This document shows positions 55,443 to 63,844 of a stretch of 64,000 nucleotides of DNA, in pieces. Below the pieces are notes generated by a model. That model saw nothing but the letters and a program-made list of their open reading frames with translations, was not told the origin of the DNA and did no database searches. The stretch is from an uncultured Collinsella sp. (lineage in GTDB: Bacteria > Actinomycetota > Coriobacteriia > Coriobacteriales > Coriobacteriaceae). The position numbers and the translations under genes were made by a program. Every line of letters begins with the position of its first letter. The stretch's first letter is position 1. The DNA lies in assembly GCA_902491395.1 (NCBI GenBank), contig CABUHO010000011.1, forward strand, positions 6,948 through 70,947. Direction: 5' to 3'.

Positions 55443-55823
55443 TCATTCCTCCCCGCCCGGCTTGCGACGGTTGGCCTTTTTAATAGCGTTGAAGTGCTTG
55501 TCATTGAGCCTGCGCTGGCGAGAGCGCTGAGGCACCTTGGTCTTTACGCGTCGGCGCGGTGGACGCCCGCGACGCTCAAGCTCAGCGCGCAGCTTACGCA
55601 GGCAGCTACTACGGTTTTGGAACTGACTGCGGCTCTCGCGCGCCGTCACGGTTATTCCCGAAGGGATATGTTTCATGCGCACCGCCGAGTCCGTCGTGTT
55701 GACGCCTTGTCCGCCCGGACCCGTCGCGCGAAACACCTGCACCTCGCAATCGCGCGCCAACTCCTCGGCCGACATCTCGGCATAGCGCGCATACTCGCGC
55801 CATCCCATCTTGTTCTCATCCAT
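55443..55823 (-). CDS. RF-1 domain peptidyl-tRNA hydrolase (ArfB/YaeJ-like)
   Basis: 126 residues. The catalytic GGQ lies in TGPGGQGVNTTDSAVRM and is followed by a basic C-terminal tail (RRRVKTKVPQRSRQRR), which in ArfB enters the mRNA channel of stalled ribosomes. It lacks the codon-recognition domain of full release factors. Probable role: rescue of ribosomes on broken mRNA. GGGGAGG precedes the ATG. Confidence 0.83.
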   Translation of the reverse strand: MDENKMGWREYARYAEMSAEELARDCEVQVFRATGPGGQGVNTTDSAVRMKHIPSGITVTARESRSQFQNRSSCLRKLRAELERRGRPPRRRVKTKVPQRSRQRRLNDKHFNAIKKANRRKPGGEE

Positions 55824-55849
55824 ATCAACACCTCCCCTATATACAAAAA

Positions 55850-55880
55850 ATGTGACAAAGGGACGGTCCCTTTGTCACAT
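55850..55880. repeat. Palindromic repeat family B, complete copy
   Basis: Perfect 15-bp inverted repeat ATGTGACAAAGGGAC / GTCCCTTTGTCACAT around a single G. It lies between xpt and the ArfB-like gene. No T run follows, so it is not a standard terminator. A partial copy is at 38718. Confidence 0.8.
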
Positions 55881-55907
55881 CGCATACCAATCGCTTGTGT
55901 TGCATGA

Positions 55908-56486
55908 TTAGGCGAAGGTGATCTCGCCGGTCTCGCAGTCCATATCGGCGATACGGGCCAGGCTCTCAACGCGGAAGCCGCGCTCGCGGAGCTTATCGCC
56001 ACCGCCCTGGAAGCCCTTCTCAACCGCAATGCCGATGCCGGCAACCTCGGCGCCCGCAGCCTCGCAGATCTTAATAAGGCCCTCGAGCGCGCAACCGTTG
56101 GCCAAAAAGTCGTCGATGATCAGGACCTTGTCGCCCTCGGACAGGAAGCGCTTGCCAACGATGACAGGGTACTCCTTCTGCTTGGTAAAGGAATAGATGG
56201 TCGTGGCATACTGCTCGCCGTCAAGGTTGATGGACTGGGCCTTCTTGGCAAAGACCACCGGCACGCCGCCAAAATGCTGGGCTGCGATGCAGGCCATACC
56301 AATGCCCGAAGCCTCGATCGTCAGGATCTTGTTGATCTCGACACCCTCGAACAGACGGGCCCACTCGGCACCCATGTGGTCGAACAGCTCAACGTCGCAC
56401 TGGTGGTTGAGGAAGGCATCAACCTTAAGGACGTTACCGGCCTTTACGATGCCGTCATGGCGAATACGATCCTCAAGCTCCTGCAT
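55908..56486 (-). CDS. xpt: Xanthine phosphoribosyltransferase
   Basis: 192 residues, the usual length. The PRPP-binding motif is VLIIDDFLANGCALEGL; TIEASGIGMACIAAQHFGGVPVVFAKK is the other conserved block. It salvages xanthine to XMP with PRPP. AAGGGG precedes the ATG. No purine riboswitch or PurR-type site was recognised in its leader. Confidence 0.93.
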   Translation of the reverse strand: MQELEDRIRHDGIVKAGNVLKVDAFLNHQCDVELFDHMGAEWARLFEGVEINKILTIEASGIGMACIAAQHFGGVPVVFAKKAQSINLDGEQYATTIYSFTKQKEYPVIVGKRFLSEGDKVLIIDDFLANGCALEGLIKICEAAGAEVAGIGIAVEKGFQGGGDKLRERGFRVESLARIADMDCETGEITFA

Positions 56487-56603
56487 GGCGCAACCCCTTC
56501 TCGCGGCAACGATACCGCGCGATTAATAAACGTTGTTCGATAGTCTACCACGGACCGACCCCCGCCCGCCCCACAAGCCGTATCGCACCATAAAGCTGCA
56601 AGA

Positions 56604-56628
56604 CCAGTAGATAGGCCCGATTCGTGGC
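56604..56628. repeat. Partial copy of palindromic repeat family C
   Basis: CCAGTAGATAGGCCCGATTCGTGGC matches one outer arm of the long hairpin at 17176-17335. It lies between the MFS gene and xpt. Confidence 0.55.
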
Positions 56629-56646
56629 AGACAGCCTCCCAACACG

Positions 56647-57951
56647 CTAATGCCGGGTGCGCGTCCTCACCAAACGTACCAATGTGAGCGCAAAGCCCAC
56701 GGTAGCAACGGCCATCAGCACGTAGAATACCAAACGGAAGCCAAAGAGGAACACGTCCGGACGACCCGCCACATAGCTCGTGACCGTCTTGCCCATCGCC
56801 GCGCTCGTCTGTCCATACAGGATGCGCGACGCCGCCGTAATACCCAGCGCTATGCCCGCATAGCGCGCCAAGCTGCTCAAGCTGCCCGCAAAGCCAAGCG
56901 CCTCACGCGGAGCCGAACCCATATACAGCGAATTATTGGGACTCTGGAAGATCGACGTGCCGCACGACATAAACGCGACGCAGCACACAATCATCAAGAT
57001 GGAAGAGTGCTCGTCAAGCGTGCTCACCGCAAAGAGACCGCACACGTACACGCCCAGGCCAACGGCCGTGGGCGCTTCACAACCAACACGGTCGGACACC
57101 GAGCCCGAAAGCGGGCCCACAAAGGCATTCACGACCGGCATCGCCAAAAACAACAGGCCGGAGATATCGGAGCTAAAGCCGTGGGCATCCTGAAAGTAGA
57201 ACGGCAGCACAAACTCGGAGGCACCGATACCCACGAACACGATAAGCATGCAAGCCAGGTTAATCGTGAAAGCCGAGCTCGCAAAGCAGCGACGCGCCGC
57301 CTCTGTCAACGGCATAGGGCGTTCGCCAGCCTCCGGCTTCACATGCGGCAGCGTATAGAGTCCCACGATAAACGAGATTACGCCAATGGGCAGATTGATA
57401 AGGAAGATGCTCTCCCAGGGAAAGCTCGCCACCAGCACGCCGCCGAGCACGGGGCCGCACATCATGCCAAGAGCCACAAAGGTCGCCAGAATGCCCATGG
57501 CACGGCCGCGCTCACGCGCCGGAAACGACTCGGTGATGATGCCCATATTGTTGGCCATCGCGGCGGCACAGCCAATGCCCTGCACGAAACGCGCCAAGAT
57601 AAGCACCTCGAGCGAAGCCGAAAGCCCGCAAAGCAACGAGCCACCCGTAAAGACGATTACACCAAGCTGGAACACATTCACCTTGCCGCGCACATCGCCC
57701 AAGCGGCCAAACGGCAGCATGGCGACGCACGTCGCGAGCAGATACACCGAGCTCACGAGCTGAATGCGGTCGAGACCCACCCCCAGCTCCTTTTGCATCA
57801 CTGGGAGCGCCACCGTCACGATACTCGCATCCAGACACGCCATAAAGGTCATGACGAGCACGGTGAACAGAATCGCCCATTTATTCTTACCGTGGGTGTC
57901 GCCCTCCAGGGCAAGGTGTTCGCGGCGCAGCTGCTCGGCAGTTTTCTCCAT
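56647..57951 (-). CDS. Major facilitator superfamily drug-type exporter
   Basis: 434 residues, about 12-14 membrane segments. MACLDASIVTVALP in helix 1 and GRLGDVRGK in the first cytoplasmic loop are typical of the drug:H+ antiporter (EmrB/QacA-like) group. The ATG at 57951 after AAAGGAT is preferred. The substrate cannot be predicted. It is downstream of metY, separated by a terminator. Confidence 0.82.
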   Translation of the reverse strand: MEKTAEQLRREHLALEGDTHGKNKWAILFTVLVMTFMACLDASIVTVALPVMQKELGVGLDRIQLVSSVYLLATCVAMLPFGRLGDVRGKVNVFQLGVIVFTGGSLLCGLSASLEVLILARFVQGIGCAAAMANNMGIITESFPARERGRAMGILATFVALGMMCGPVLGGVLVASFPWESIFLINLPIGVISFIVGLYTLPHVKPEAGERPMPLTEAARRCFASSAFTINLACMLIVFVGIGASEFVLPFYFQDAHGFSSDISGLLFLAMPVVNAFVGPLSGSVSDRVGCEAPTAVGLGVYVCGLFAVSTLDEHSSILMIVCCVAFMSCGTSIFQSPNNSLYMGSAPREALGFAGSLSSLARYAGIALGITAASRILYGQTSAAMGKTVTSYVAGRPDVFLFGFRLVFYVLMAVATVGFALTLVRLVRTRTRH

Positions 57952-57974
57952 GTATATCCTTTCTATCGTGCAAC

Positions 57975-58022
57975 GCAAAACGGGACCCCAATCGCCTACA
58001 AACGGACACGATCGGGGTCCCG
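57975..58022 (-). terminator. Terminator after metY
   Basis: Fourteen-bp nearly perfect stem CGGGACCCCAATCG (57981-57994) / CGATCGGGGTCCCG (58009-58022), followed in the minus direction by TTTTGCG. Confidence 0.75.
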
Positions 58023-58091
58023 CCTACGGAATCGGAACTATGAGGACGTCGTCAGCCGAAAAGCCGTCCCACGCCTCGCACGCACGCTAGC

Positions 58092-59375
58092 CTAGCACTG
58101 CTCGAGCGCCTGCTCAAGGTCGGCAATCAGATCGGCCGTGTCCTCAAGGCCGCACGACAGGCGCACCATGTCGGCGGAGATGCCGCAGGCGATGAGCTCC
58201 TCGTCGTTCATCTGGCGATGGGTGGCGTTTGCCGGGTGCAGGCAGCAGGTGCGGGCATCGGCTACATGCGTGGCGATCTGGGCGAGCTTGAGGCTCTTCA
58301 TAAAGGTCTCGGCCGCCGCACGACCACCGGTAAAGCCAAAGCTCACAACGCCGCACGTACCGTTGGGCATGTACTTCTGAGCCATGTCGTAGTATTTGTC
58401 GCCTTCCAGGCCCGGATAGCTCACAAAGCGCACCTTGGGGTGGCTCTGCAGGAACTTGGCGACCGCCAGTCCGTTCTCGCAATGACGCGGCATGCGCACG
58501 TGCAGGCTCTCGAGCGAGCTGTTCAGGAAGAACGCCGCTTGCGGGTTCTGCATGGGGCCAAGGTCGCGCATGAGCTGCGCGGTAGCCTTGGTAATAAAGG
58601 CGCCCTCACGGCCGAACTTCTCGGCATAGGTCACGCCGTGATAGCTCTCGTCGGGCGTGGTGAGACCCGGGAACTTGTCCGCATGAGCCATCCAGTCAAA
58701 CTGGCCGTGGTCGACGATCACGCCGCCCAGGTAGGCAGCATGTCCATCCATGTATTTGGTGGTGGAGTGCGTGACGATGTCGGCGCCCCACTCAAAGGGA
58801 CGGCACATCACGGGCGTCGGGAAGGTGTTGTCGACCATCAGCGGCACGCCGTGTTCATGCGCGGCCTTGGCAAAGCGCTCAATATCGAGCACGGCAAGGG
58901 CAGGGTTGGCGATCGTCTCGCCAAAGACGAGCTTGGTATTGGGCTCAAAGGCTGCCTCCAGCTCCTCATCGGTGCAGTCGGGGGCGACGAACGTGCAAGT
59001 CACGCCCATGCGGCCCATGGTGTGGGCGAGCAGGTTATACGTACCGCCGTAGATAGCAGAGCTCGCGACCACGTGATCACCGGCACCGGCCACGTTAAAG
59101 ATCGCAAGGAAGTTCGCAGCCATACCCGAGCTCGTGAGCATCGCTGCGGTACCGCCCTCCATCTCGCAGATCTTGGCAGCAACCAGGTCACACGTGGGAT
59201 TCTGCAGACGGCTGTAGAAGTAGCCCGACTCCTCCAGGTCAAACAGCTTGCCCATGTGCTCGGACGTGTCATACTTCCACGTGGTGGACTGGTAGATGGG
59301 CACCTGGCGCGGCTCCGCATCGCCCGGATGATAGCCGCCCTGAACGCACGTGGTACCGATAGTCTGCTCGCACAT
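58092..59375 (-). CDS. metY: O-acetylhomoserine sulfhydrylase-type PLP enzyme
   Basis: 427 residues of the Cys/Met metabolism PLP family. YSRLQNPT, the SSGMAANFLAIF region, the PLP lysine in THSTTKYMDGHAAYLGG and LSCGLEDTADLI are visible. The length and the GHAAYLGG wording fit the O-acetylhomoserine sulfhydrylase subfamily, which adds sulfide to make homocysteine. A methionine gamma-lyase role is a possible alternative. The ATG at 59375 after AAGGGAG is favoured over a TTG two codons upstream. No SAM or T-box riboswitch was recognised. Confidence 0.87.
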   Translation of the reverse strand: MCEQTIGTTCVQGGYHPGDAEPRQVPIYQSTTWKYDTSEHMGKLFDLEESGYFYSRLQNPTCDLVAAKICEMEGGTAAMLTSSGMAANFLAIFNVAGAGDHVVASSAIYGGTYNLLAHTMGRMGVTCTFVAPDCTDEELEAAFEPNTKLVFGETIANPALAVLDIERFAKAAHEHGVPLMVDNTFPTPVMCRPFEWGADIVTHSTTKYMDGHAAYLGGVIVDHGQFDWMAHADKFPGLTTPDESYHGVTYAEKFGREGAFITKATAQLMRDLGPMQNPQAAFFLNSSLESLHVRMPRHCENGLAVAKFLQSHPKVRFVSYPGLEGDKYYDMAQKYMPNGTCGVVSFGFTGGRAAAETFMKSLKLAQIATHVADARTCCLHPANATHRQMNDEELIACGISADMVRLSCGLEDTADLIADLEQALEQC

Positions 59376-59463
59376 ATCCAACTCCCTTACTTGGGTTTTG
59401 TTTTTATCCGGTTCACGATACCGCTACCCCGTACCCCTCTCAACCCATCCCGCCGATAGGTTA

Positions 59464-59494
59464 TGGGACAAATTAATCAGGTTTATTTGTCCCA
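59464..59494. repeat. Short intergenic palindrome (TGGGACAAA / TTTGTCCCA)
   Basis: Perfect 9-bp inverted repeat with a 13-base AT-rich loop in the gap between the divergent metY and C_GCAxxG_C_C genes. It may be another extragenic repeat or an operator for either gene. Confidence 0.55.
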
Positions 59495-59609
59495 AATCTT
59501 AAGAAAGTGTTCGATGGCGAAAAACAATGAGATATGCACTGCGGTCTCGATAAGCGAATGCGCCGGCAAGGGTACCATAGGCGGGTACACCATGAACAAG
59601 GAGGCAACG

Positions 59610-60056
59610 ATGAAGCAGATGGATACCACCCAGCTCAACACTGCCGCCTGCCAGGCTCAGGCTGCCGAGTACCACGCCCGCGGCTTTAACTGCGCCCAGG
59701 CCGTTGCTTGCACACTTGCGCCTGCCGTCGGACTCGACCCCCAGATCGCCTTTACCCTCACCGAGGGCTTTGGCGCCGGCATGGGCGGCATGACCGAGAC
59801 CTGCGGCGCCATCTCGGGCGCCGTGGCCATCATGGGCTTTGTGATGAGCGACGGTATGGAGAACCCCAAGACCAAGGGCCAGACCTACAAGCTGTCGCGC
59901 GAGATTGCCAAGCGCTTTGGCGAGAAGAACACCACGACTGTCTGCGGCACGCTCAAAGGCGTCGGATCGGATAATGGCCCTCTCCGCAGCTGCCCCGGCT
60001 GCATCGACGATGCCATCGAGATCGCCTGCGATATGCTAAAGCAACTCGCCGAGTAA
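59610..60056 (+). CDS. C_GCAxxG_C_C family protein (putative redox protein)
   Basis: 148 residues. NCAQAVA, GAGMGGMTETCGAISGAV, a VCGTLKG cysteine and the C-terminal SCPGCIDDAIEIA match the family named after this cysteine pattern. Members are small, cytoplasmic and of unproven function, thought to be redox-active or metal-binding. The ATG at 59610 follows AAGGAGG; earlier in-frame starts lack a ribosome site. Confidence 0.85.
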   Translation: MKQMDTTQLNTAACQAQAAEYHARGFNCAQAVACTLAPAVGLDPQIAFTLTEGFGAGMGGMTETCGAISGAVAIMGFVMSDGMENPKTKGQTYKLSREIAKRFGEKNTTTVCGTLKGVGSDNGPLRSCPGCIDDAIEIACDMLKQLAE

Positions 60057-60072
60057 ACAGCAGTAACATAAA

Positions 60073-60121
60073 ACGACGGCCGGCGCGCTTGGGATCCATC
60101 CAAAAGCACGCCGGCCGTCGT
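60073..60121. terminator. Shared hairpin between two convergent genes
   Basis: Thirteen-bp stem ACGACGGCCGGCG (60073-60085) / CGCCGGCCGTCGT (60109-60121), extended by GCTT/AAGC. In the minus direction it is followed by TTTTATG, and it should also stop plus-strand transcription. Confidence 0.7.
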
Positions 60122-60123
60122 CG

Positions 60124-60759
60124 TTAGAACTCGGCAAATTCGGGAGCGCCGACCTCAATCTCCTCGCGCCCCGCCATAAGCTCGCGCATCTTGGCACAAA
60201 ATGGCTCCTGCTCCCCCGCCTTAAACACCAAATGAATCGTCACGGCATCCGCGTAATCGGTATCCGCAACCTTGGCACCCGAATCCTGCGCCAAGCGAAG
60301 CACCTGCTCGTATTGCGGATAGGCCACACGTACATCAACCGGCACGACGCTCGTCATTTCGACGATCTGCCCGGCCTCTTGAGCCGCGGCCACCGCCGCC
60401 TGCGTCGCCGCGGTATAGGCGCGCACCAAGCCACCAGGCCCTAACAGCGTGCCACCAAAATAACGTGTCACAACACAGCATACGTTTTTAAGTCCCGCAC
60501 CGCGCAGCACCTCGAGCGTCGGCATGCCGCTCGTACGGCTCGGCTCACCATCATCGCTCTGGCGCTCACGTCCATCGACCAAAATCCACGCGGGAACATT
60601 GTGTCGAGCGTCGTAATGACGCTTGCGAATCATCTCGATAAAGGCATTCGCCTCATCCTCAGACTCAATATGGACCAGCTGAGCAATAAACCGGCTCTTG
60701 CGATCCACAAACTCGCCCGAAGCCTCAATATTCGATTGCAAAGTAAAATAGCTGTCCAA
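60124..60759 (-). CDS. YigZ/IMPACT family protein
   Basis: 211 residues. The IMPACT N-terminal domain shows KSRFIAQL, DDGEPSRTSGMP and VTRYFGGTLLGPGGLVRAYT; the C-terminal part is the YigZ-type ferredoxin-like extension. The biological role is poorly defined. The start is one of two adjacent TTG codons; the second (60759) has better spacing from GAGGGG. Confidence 0.85.
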   Translation of the reverse strand: MDSYFTLQSNIEASGEFVDRKSRFIAQLVHIESEDEANAFIEMIRKRHYDARHNVPAWILVDGRERQSDDGEPSRTSGMPTLEVLRGAGLKNVCCVVTRYFGGTLLGPGGLVRAYTAATQAAVAAAQEAGQIVEMTSVVPVDVRVAYPQYEQVLRLAQDSGAKVADTDYADAVTIHLVFKAGEQEPFCAKMRELMAGREEIEVGAPEFAEF

Positions 60760-60845
60760 CAAAGCCCCTCAACAACAAGCAAAGCAACAAACAGCCTCAA
60801 TAATACGGCAAAGACCGTACCGATTGTCAGGGTAACAAAAATGCC

Positions 60846-61207
60846 AAGTGGGCCTATAAGCCGGGTTCTGTCGTGAACGGTCATTTATCTTGTCTGCACG
60901 TTACCGTGCAGCTCCACGCACGCTACCCGAACGCGGACCGGGCCGGCCCATAGCGTTCCTATTCGCGCTTGCTCCGGATGGGGCTTGCCAAGCCGCCGTG
61001 TTGCCACGACGCTGGTGGTCTCTTACACCACCGTTTCAGCTTTTCCCTTTACGCCTTGCGGCGCAGGTGGGAGTCTTCTTTTCTGCGGCGCTTTCCGTCG
61101 GATCACTCCGCCCGGCCGTTAGCCGGCATCCCGCCCTCTGGAGCCCGGACTTTCCTCACGCGCGCTGCAAGCAGCACATCGCGCGACCGTCTGGCCCACT
61201 CAGCAGT
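60846..61207 (-). ncRNA. rnpB: RNase P RNA (bacterial type A)
   Basis: About 362 nt, read on the minus strand. The 5' part contains AGTGGGCCAGACGGTCGC, and the 3' part contains the conserved ACAGAACCCGGCTTATAGG-type end. The central GGAAAGTCCGGGCTCC and GGGTAGCGTGCGTGG-like regions are also present. A TACACT box lies at 61218-61213 with TTGCCA further upstream. End positions are estimates within about five bases. Confidence 0.93.
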
Positions 61208-61341
61208 GCAAGAGTGTAGCACACCGTCGCTATTGGCAATGGCACAACACAAGCGTTCGACACGATAAACCAAGAACCACGCTATGCAGTACAATAGGGT
61301 CGTCGATGGGCAACGTCGTCAGTCGAGACGCGACCGCGCTC

Positions 61342-61413
61342 CGCACCCCTCCGTCTACTCGGTGCGTTCCCGCCTCCTCCCCGAGGCGGGATGTCGGCAT
61401 TTTTCATGCACCG
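61342..61413 (+). other. Structured segment with C-rich loops (possible small RNA)
   Basis: On the plus strand: stem CGCACC/GGTGCG (61342-61347 / 61361-61366) with loop CCTCCGTCTACTC, stem CCCGCCTC/GAGGCGGG (61369-61376 / 61383-61390) with loop CTCCCC, then a weak GTCGG...CCGAC stem containing a T run. A TACAAT box lies upstream at 61290-61295 without a clear -35. Strand and existence as a transcript are uncertain. Confidence 0.3.
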
Positions 61414-61485
61414 ACAACCCGATACCAAACAGGCAGCCCGGACAAAATTGCGCCCGGTCAGCATCGTGCATCACACCGCCAAATG

Positions 61486-61519
61486 CAAAAAGGGACCCGT
61501 CCATTGCGGACGGGTCCCT
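61486..61519 (-). terminator. rpsA terminator
   Basis: Twelve-bp perfect stem AGGGACCCGTCC (61491-61502) with its complement (61508-61519), followed in the minus direction by TTTTTGC. Confidence 0.85.
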
Positions 61520-61543
61520 TAAACAAGTGATCGTCAAACCGAT

Positions 61544-62710
61544 TTACTCGGCGTCGGTCTCCTCGTCCTTCTTCTCGGAAGGCAGCGGGGTAACCTCGAT
61601 CTCGACGCCCAGAGTCTCAGCAGCGGACTTCATGGACAGGGAGATACGACGACGGTCGAGGTCGATCTCCATGACCTTGACCTGAACCTTGTCGCCCACG
61701 TGGGTGACCTGAGAAGGCTGATCGACGTGCTTGTTGGCCATCTCGGAGATGTGCACCAGGCCCTCGATGCCCTCGCCCAGGTCGACGAAAGCGCCGAACG
61801 GGACAAGCTTGGTCACAGTACCCTCGACGATAGCGCCGACGGGGTACTTCTTGACCAGTGCGCGCCACGGATCCTCGGTGGTCTGCTTGAGACCCAGGGA
61901 GATGCGCTCACGGTTGAGATCGACGTCGAGAACCTCGACCTCGACCTCCTGGCCGACCTTGACAACCTCGGAAGGATGGTTGACGTGGTTCCAGGAGAGC
62001 TCGGAGATGTGGATGAGGCCGTCGATACCGCCGAGGTCGACGAAGGCGCCGAAGTCGACGATGGAGGAAACGGTGCCCTGGAGACGCATGCCAGACTTGA
62101 GCTTGGACAGGATCTCGGAGCGCTCGGCCTTACGGGACTCCTCAAGCACGACACGACGGGAGAGGACAACGTTGTTGCGGTTGCGGTCCATCTCGATGAC
62201 GCGGGCCTCGATGCGGGTGCCCATGTAGGAGGTGAGGTCCTTGACACGACGGAGGTCGACGAGGGAAGCGGGCAGGAAGCCACGCAGGCCGATGTCGAGG
62301 ATCAGGCCGCCCTTGACAACCTCGATAACCTCGCCCTCGACGTTCTCGCCGGAGTTGAACTTCTCCTCGATGCGGTTCCAAGCACGCTCGTACTCGGCAC
62401 GCTTCTTGGACAGGACCAGACGACCGTCCTTGTCCTCCTTCTGGAGAACCAGCGCCTCGATGGGATCACCGAGTGCAACGATGTCTGCAGGGTTAGCGTC
62501 CTTGCGGATGGACAGCTCGCGGACCGGGATAACGCCCTCGGACTTGAATCCGATGTCAACGAGCACCTCGTCATGCTCGATCTTAACGACAGTGCCGTTA
62601 ACGAGATCGCCCTCATCAAAGTCGGTAATCGTACCGTCGATGAGGTTGTTCATCTCCTCCTCGTTGACATCGTCAAGAGAGAAAATGGACGAGTTCTGAA
62701 TCTCACTCAA
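61544..62710 (-). CDS. rpsA: Ribosomal protein S1 (four S1 domains)
   Basis: 388 residues with four S1 RNA-binding domains: GDLVNGTVVKIEHDEVLVDIG, GENVEGEVIEVV, GMRLQGTVSSIVDFGAFVDLG and GAIVEGTVTKLVPFGAFVDLG, the usual number in actinobacteria. An acidic tail ends the protein. It helps mRNA bind the 30S subunit. The start is a TTG at 62710; AAAGGGG lies about ten bases upstream. A strong terminator follows. Confidence 0.94.
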   Translation of the reverse strand: MSEIQNSSIFSLDDVNEEEMNNLIDGTITDFDEGDLVNGTVVKIEHDEVLVDIGFKSEGVIPVRELSIRKDANPADIVALGDPIEALVLQKEDKDGRLVLSKKRAEYERAWNRIEEKFNSGENVEGEVIEVVKGGLILDIGLRGFLPASLVDLRRVKDLTSYMGTRIEARVIEMDRNRNNVVLSRRVVLEESRKAERSEILSKLKSGMRLQGTVSSIVDFGAFVDLGGIDGLIHISELSWNHVNHPSEVVKVGQEVEVEVLDVDLNRERISLGLKQTTEDPWRALVKKYPVGAIVEGTVTKLVPFGAFVDLGEGIEGLVHISEMANKHVDQPSQVTHVGDKVQVKVMEIDLDRRRISLSMKSAAETLGVEIEVTPLPSEKKDEETDAE

Positions 62711-63025
62711 AGGTGGACCCCTTTCGAACTACGGGGCCCCGATTGCTAGGACCTACAGAAGGGTGCGACAAGCACACAACGTTTAGGAACACTCGGGAGC
62801 CGACAGATACTAATGTGACGCTTATGCAATCACGTTCGTATAGGTTACGGGGAAATCACTTCGATTTCAAGCGTGAACTGCCATTTTTTACTCGTATGGA
62901 GACTTTTTCGCAATCTTGTGAACGACTGTCTCCACAAGCTGACGATAAGCAGTTGGGCATACGGCTTTGGAGTAAAGTATTCGGAGCCAACGATTCTGGA
63001 ACGATTTTTCGAGAAAGGTGCCCGC
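62711..63025. other. 315-bp divergent promoter region between rpsA and the HAD gene
   Basis: Holds the promoters for both genes. A TAGTAT-like box for rpsA near 62809 is weak. No riboswitch, repeat or small gene was recognised; the 51 codons in frame before the HAD start lack a ribosome site. Confidence 0.5.
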
Positions 63026-63784
63026 GTGCTCAAAGCAGTCGTTTTCGATATGGACGAGACGCTTCTTAGCATCAACCTCAACGCGTTCATCCTTCGCTAT
63101 TTTAAGGATGTCTCGTCGATGCTTGCAGATATCGGACGACGCAGCCGCGGCGGCACGATGGCGCGCCTCGGCACCATCCTAGTCGACCTCAACGCCAATC
63201 ACCGAAGCGGCACGGACAATCGCACCAATCTTGAGTTCTACCAAGAAGAAATTGAGCGCCGGTGCGGCATTTGCCTCTCAGACCCACTCATCTACGAGGC
63301 GTTTACCTACTACGATCGTGAAGTCCTGCCGTACAAGAACGATGACATGATCAATGCGAAAGCCATGCCGGGTGCACACGCCGCGCTCGAGGCGGTACAG
63401 AACGCGGGCCTGCGCTGCGCGCTCTTTACGAACCCCAGCTTTCCGCAGGGGGCCATCGAGTGCCGCATGGGCTGGGGCGACATGGCCGACGCCCCCTTTG
63501 AACTCGTGACGCACATGGGAAACGCCACCCGCTGCAAGCCCGATGCCACCTACTATCTAGAGCAGCTTCAGGTGATGGGACTCGAGCCTCATGAGGTCCT
63601 CATGGTGGGCAACGACCCCAAGCGCGACTTCCCCAGCCCCGTCTGCGGTATTCAAACCGCCTATGTGGGCCAAGGCAAACCAAGCCGAGCCACCTGGCAC
63701 GGAACCATGGAAGACTTCGCCCGCGACTTCAACGCCGTAGTAGAAGCCTTCTATGAGCACCAAGTAGCCGACGAACTGTCGTAA
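63026..63784 (+). CDS. HAD-superfamily hydrolase
   Basis: 252 residues. Motif I FDMDETLLS, motif II LFTNPSFPQ, motif III lysine in RCKPDATYY and motif IV VGNDPKRDF are all present, with a helical cap inserted after motif I. It should be a phosphatase; the substrate is unknown. The GTG at 63026 lies after GAGAAAGGTG and is the preferred start. Confidence 0.83.
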   Translation: MLKAVVFDMDETLLSINLNAFILRYFKDVSSMLADIGRRSRGGTMARLGTILVDLNANHRSGTDNRTNLEFYQEEIERRCGICLSDPLIYEAFTYYDREVLPYKNDDMINAKAMPGAHAALEAVQNAGLRCALFTNPSFPQGAIECRMGWGDMADAPFELVTHMGNATRCKPDATYYLEQLQVMGLEPHEVLMVGNDPKRDFPSPVCGIQTAYVGQGKPSRATWHGTMEDFARDFNAVVEAFYEHQVADELS

Positions 63785-63788
63785 GGGA

Positions 63789-63844
63789 TAGTCGTTGGGG
63801 ACGTTCTTAAACGGCTAGTCAAACAAGAACGTCCCCAACGACTA
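63789..63844. repeat. Palindromic repeat family E
   Basis: Perfect 20-bp inverted repeat (left arm TAGTCGTTGGGGACGTTCTT) with a 16-base loop just after the HAD gene stop. No T run follows. It resembles the other extragenic palindromes here in size and position. Confidence 0.75.

Larger units (their letters stand above)
61208..61543. other. 336-bp intergenic region between rnpB and rpsA
   Basis: It holds the rnpB promoter, the rpsA terminator and, between them, a structured segment (61342-61413) with C-rich loops. No protein gene is supported. Confidence 0.6.

Noticed and set aside
56487..56646. Purine riboswitch upstream of xpt
   Set aside because: The three-way junction with its conserved loop sequences is not visible in this gap.
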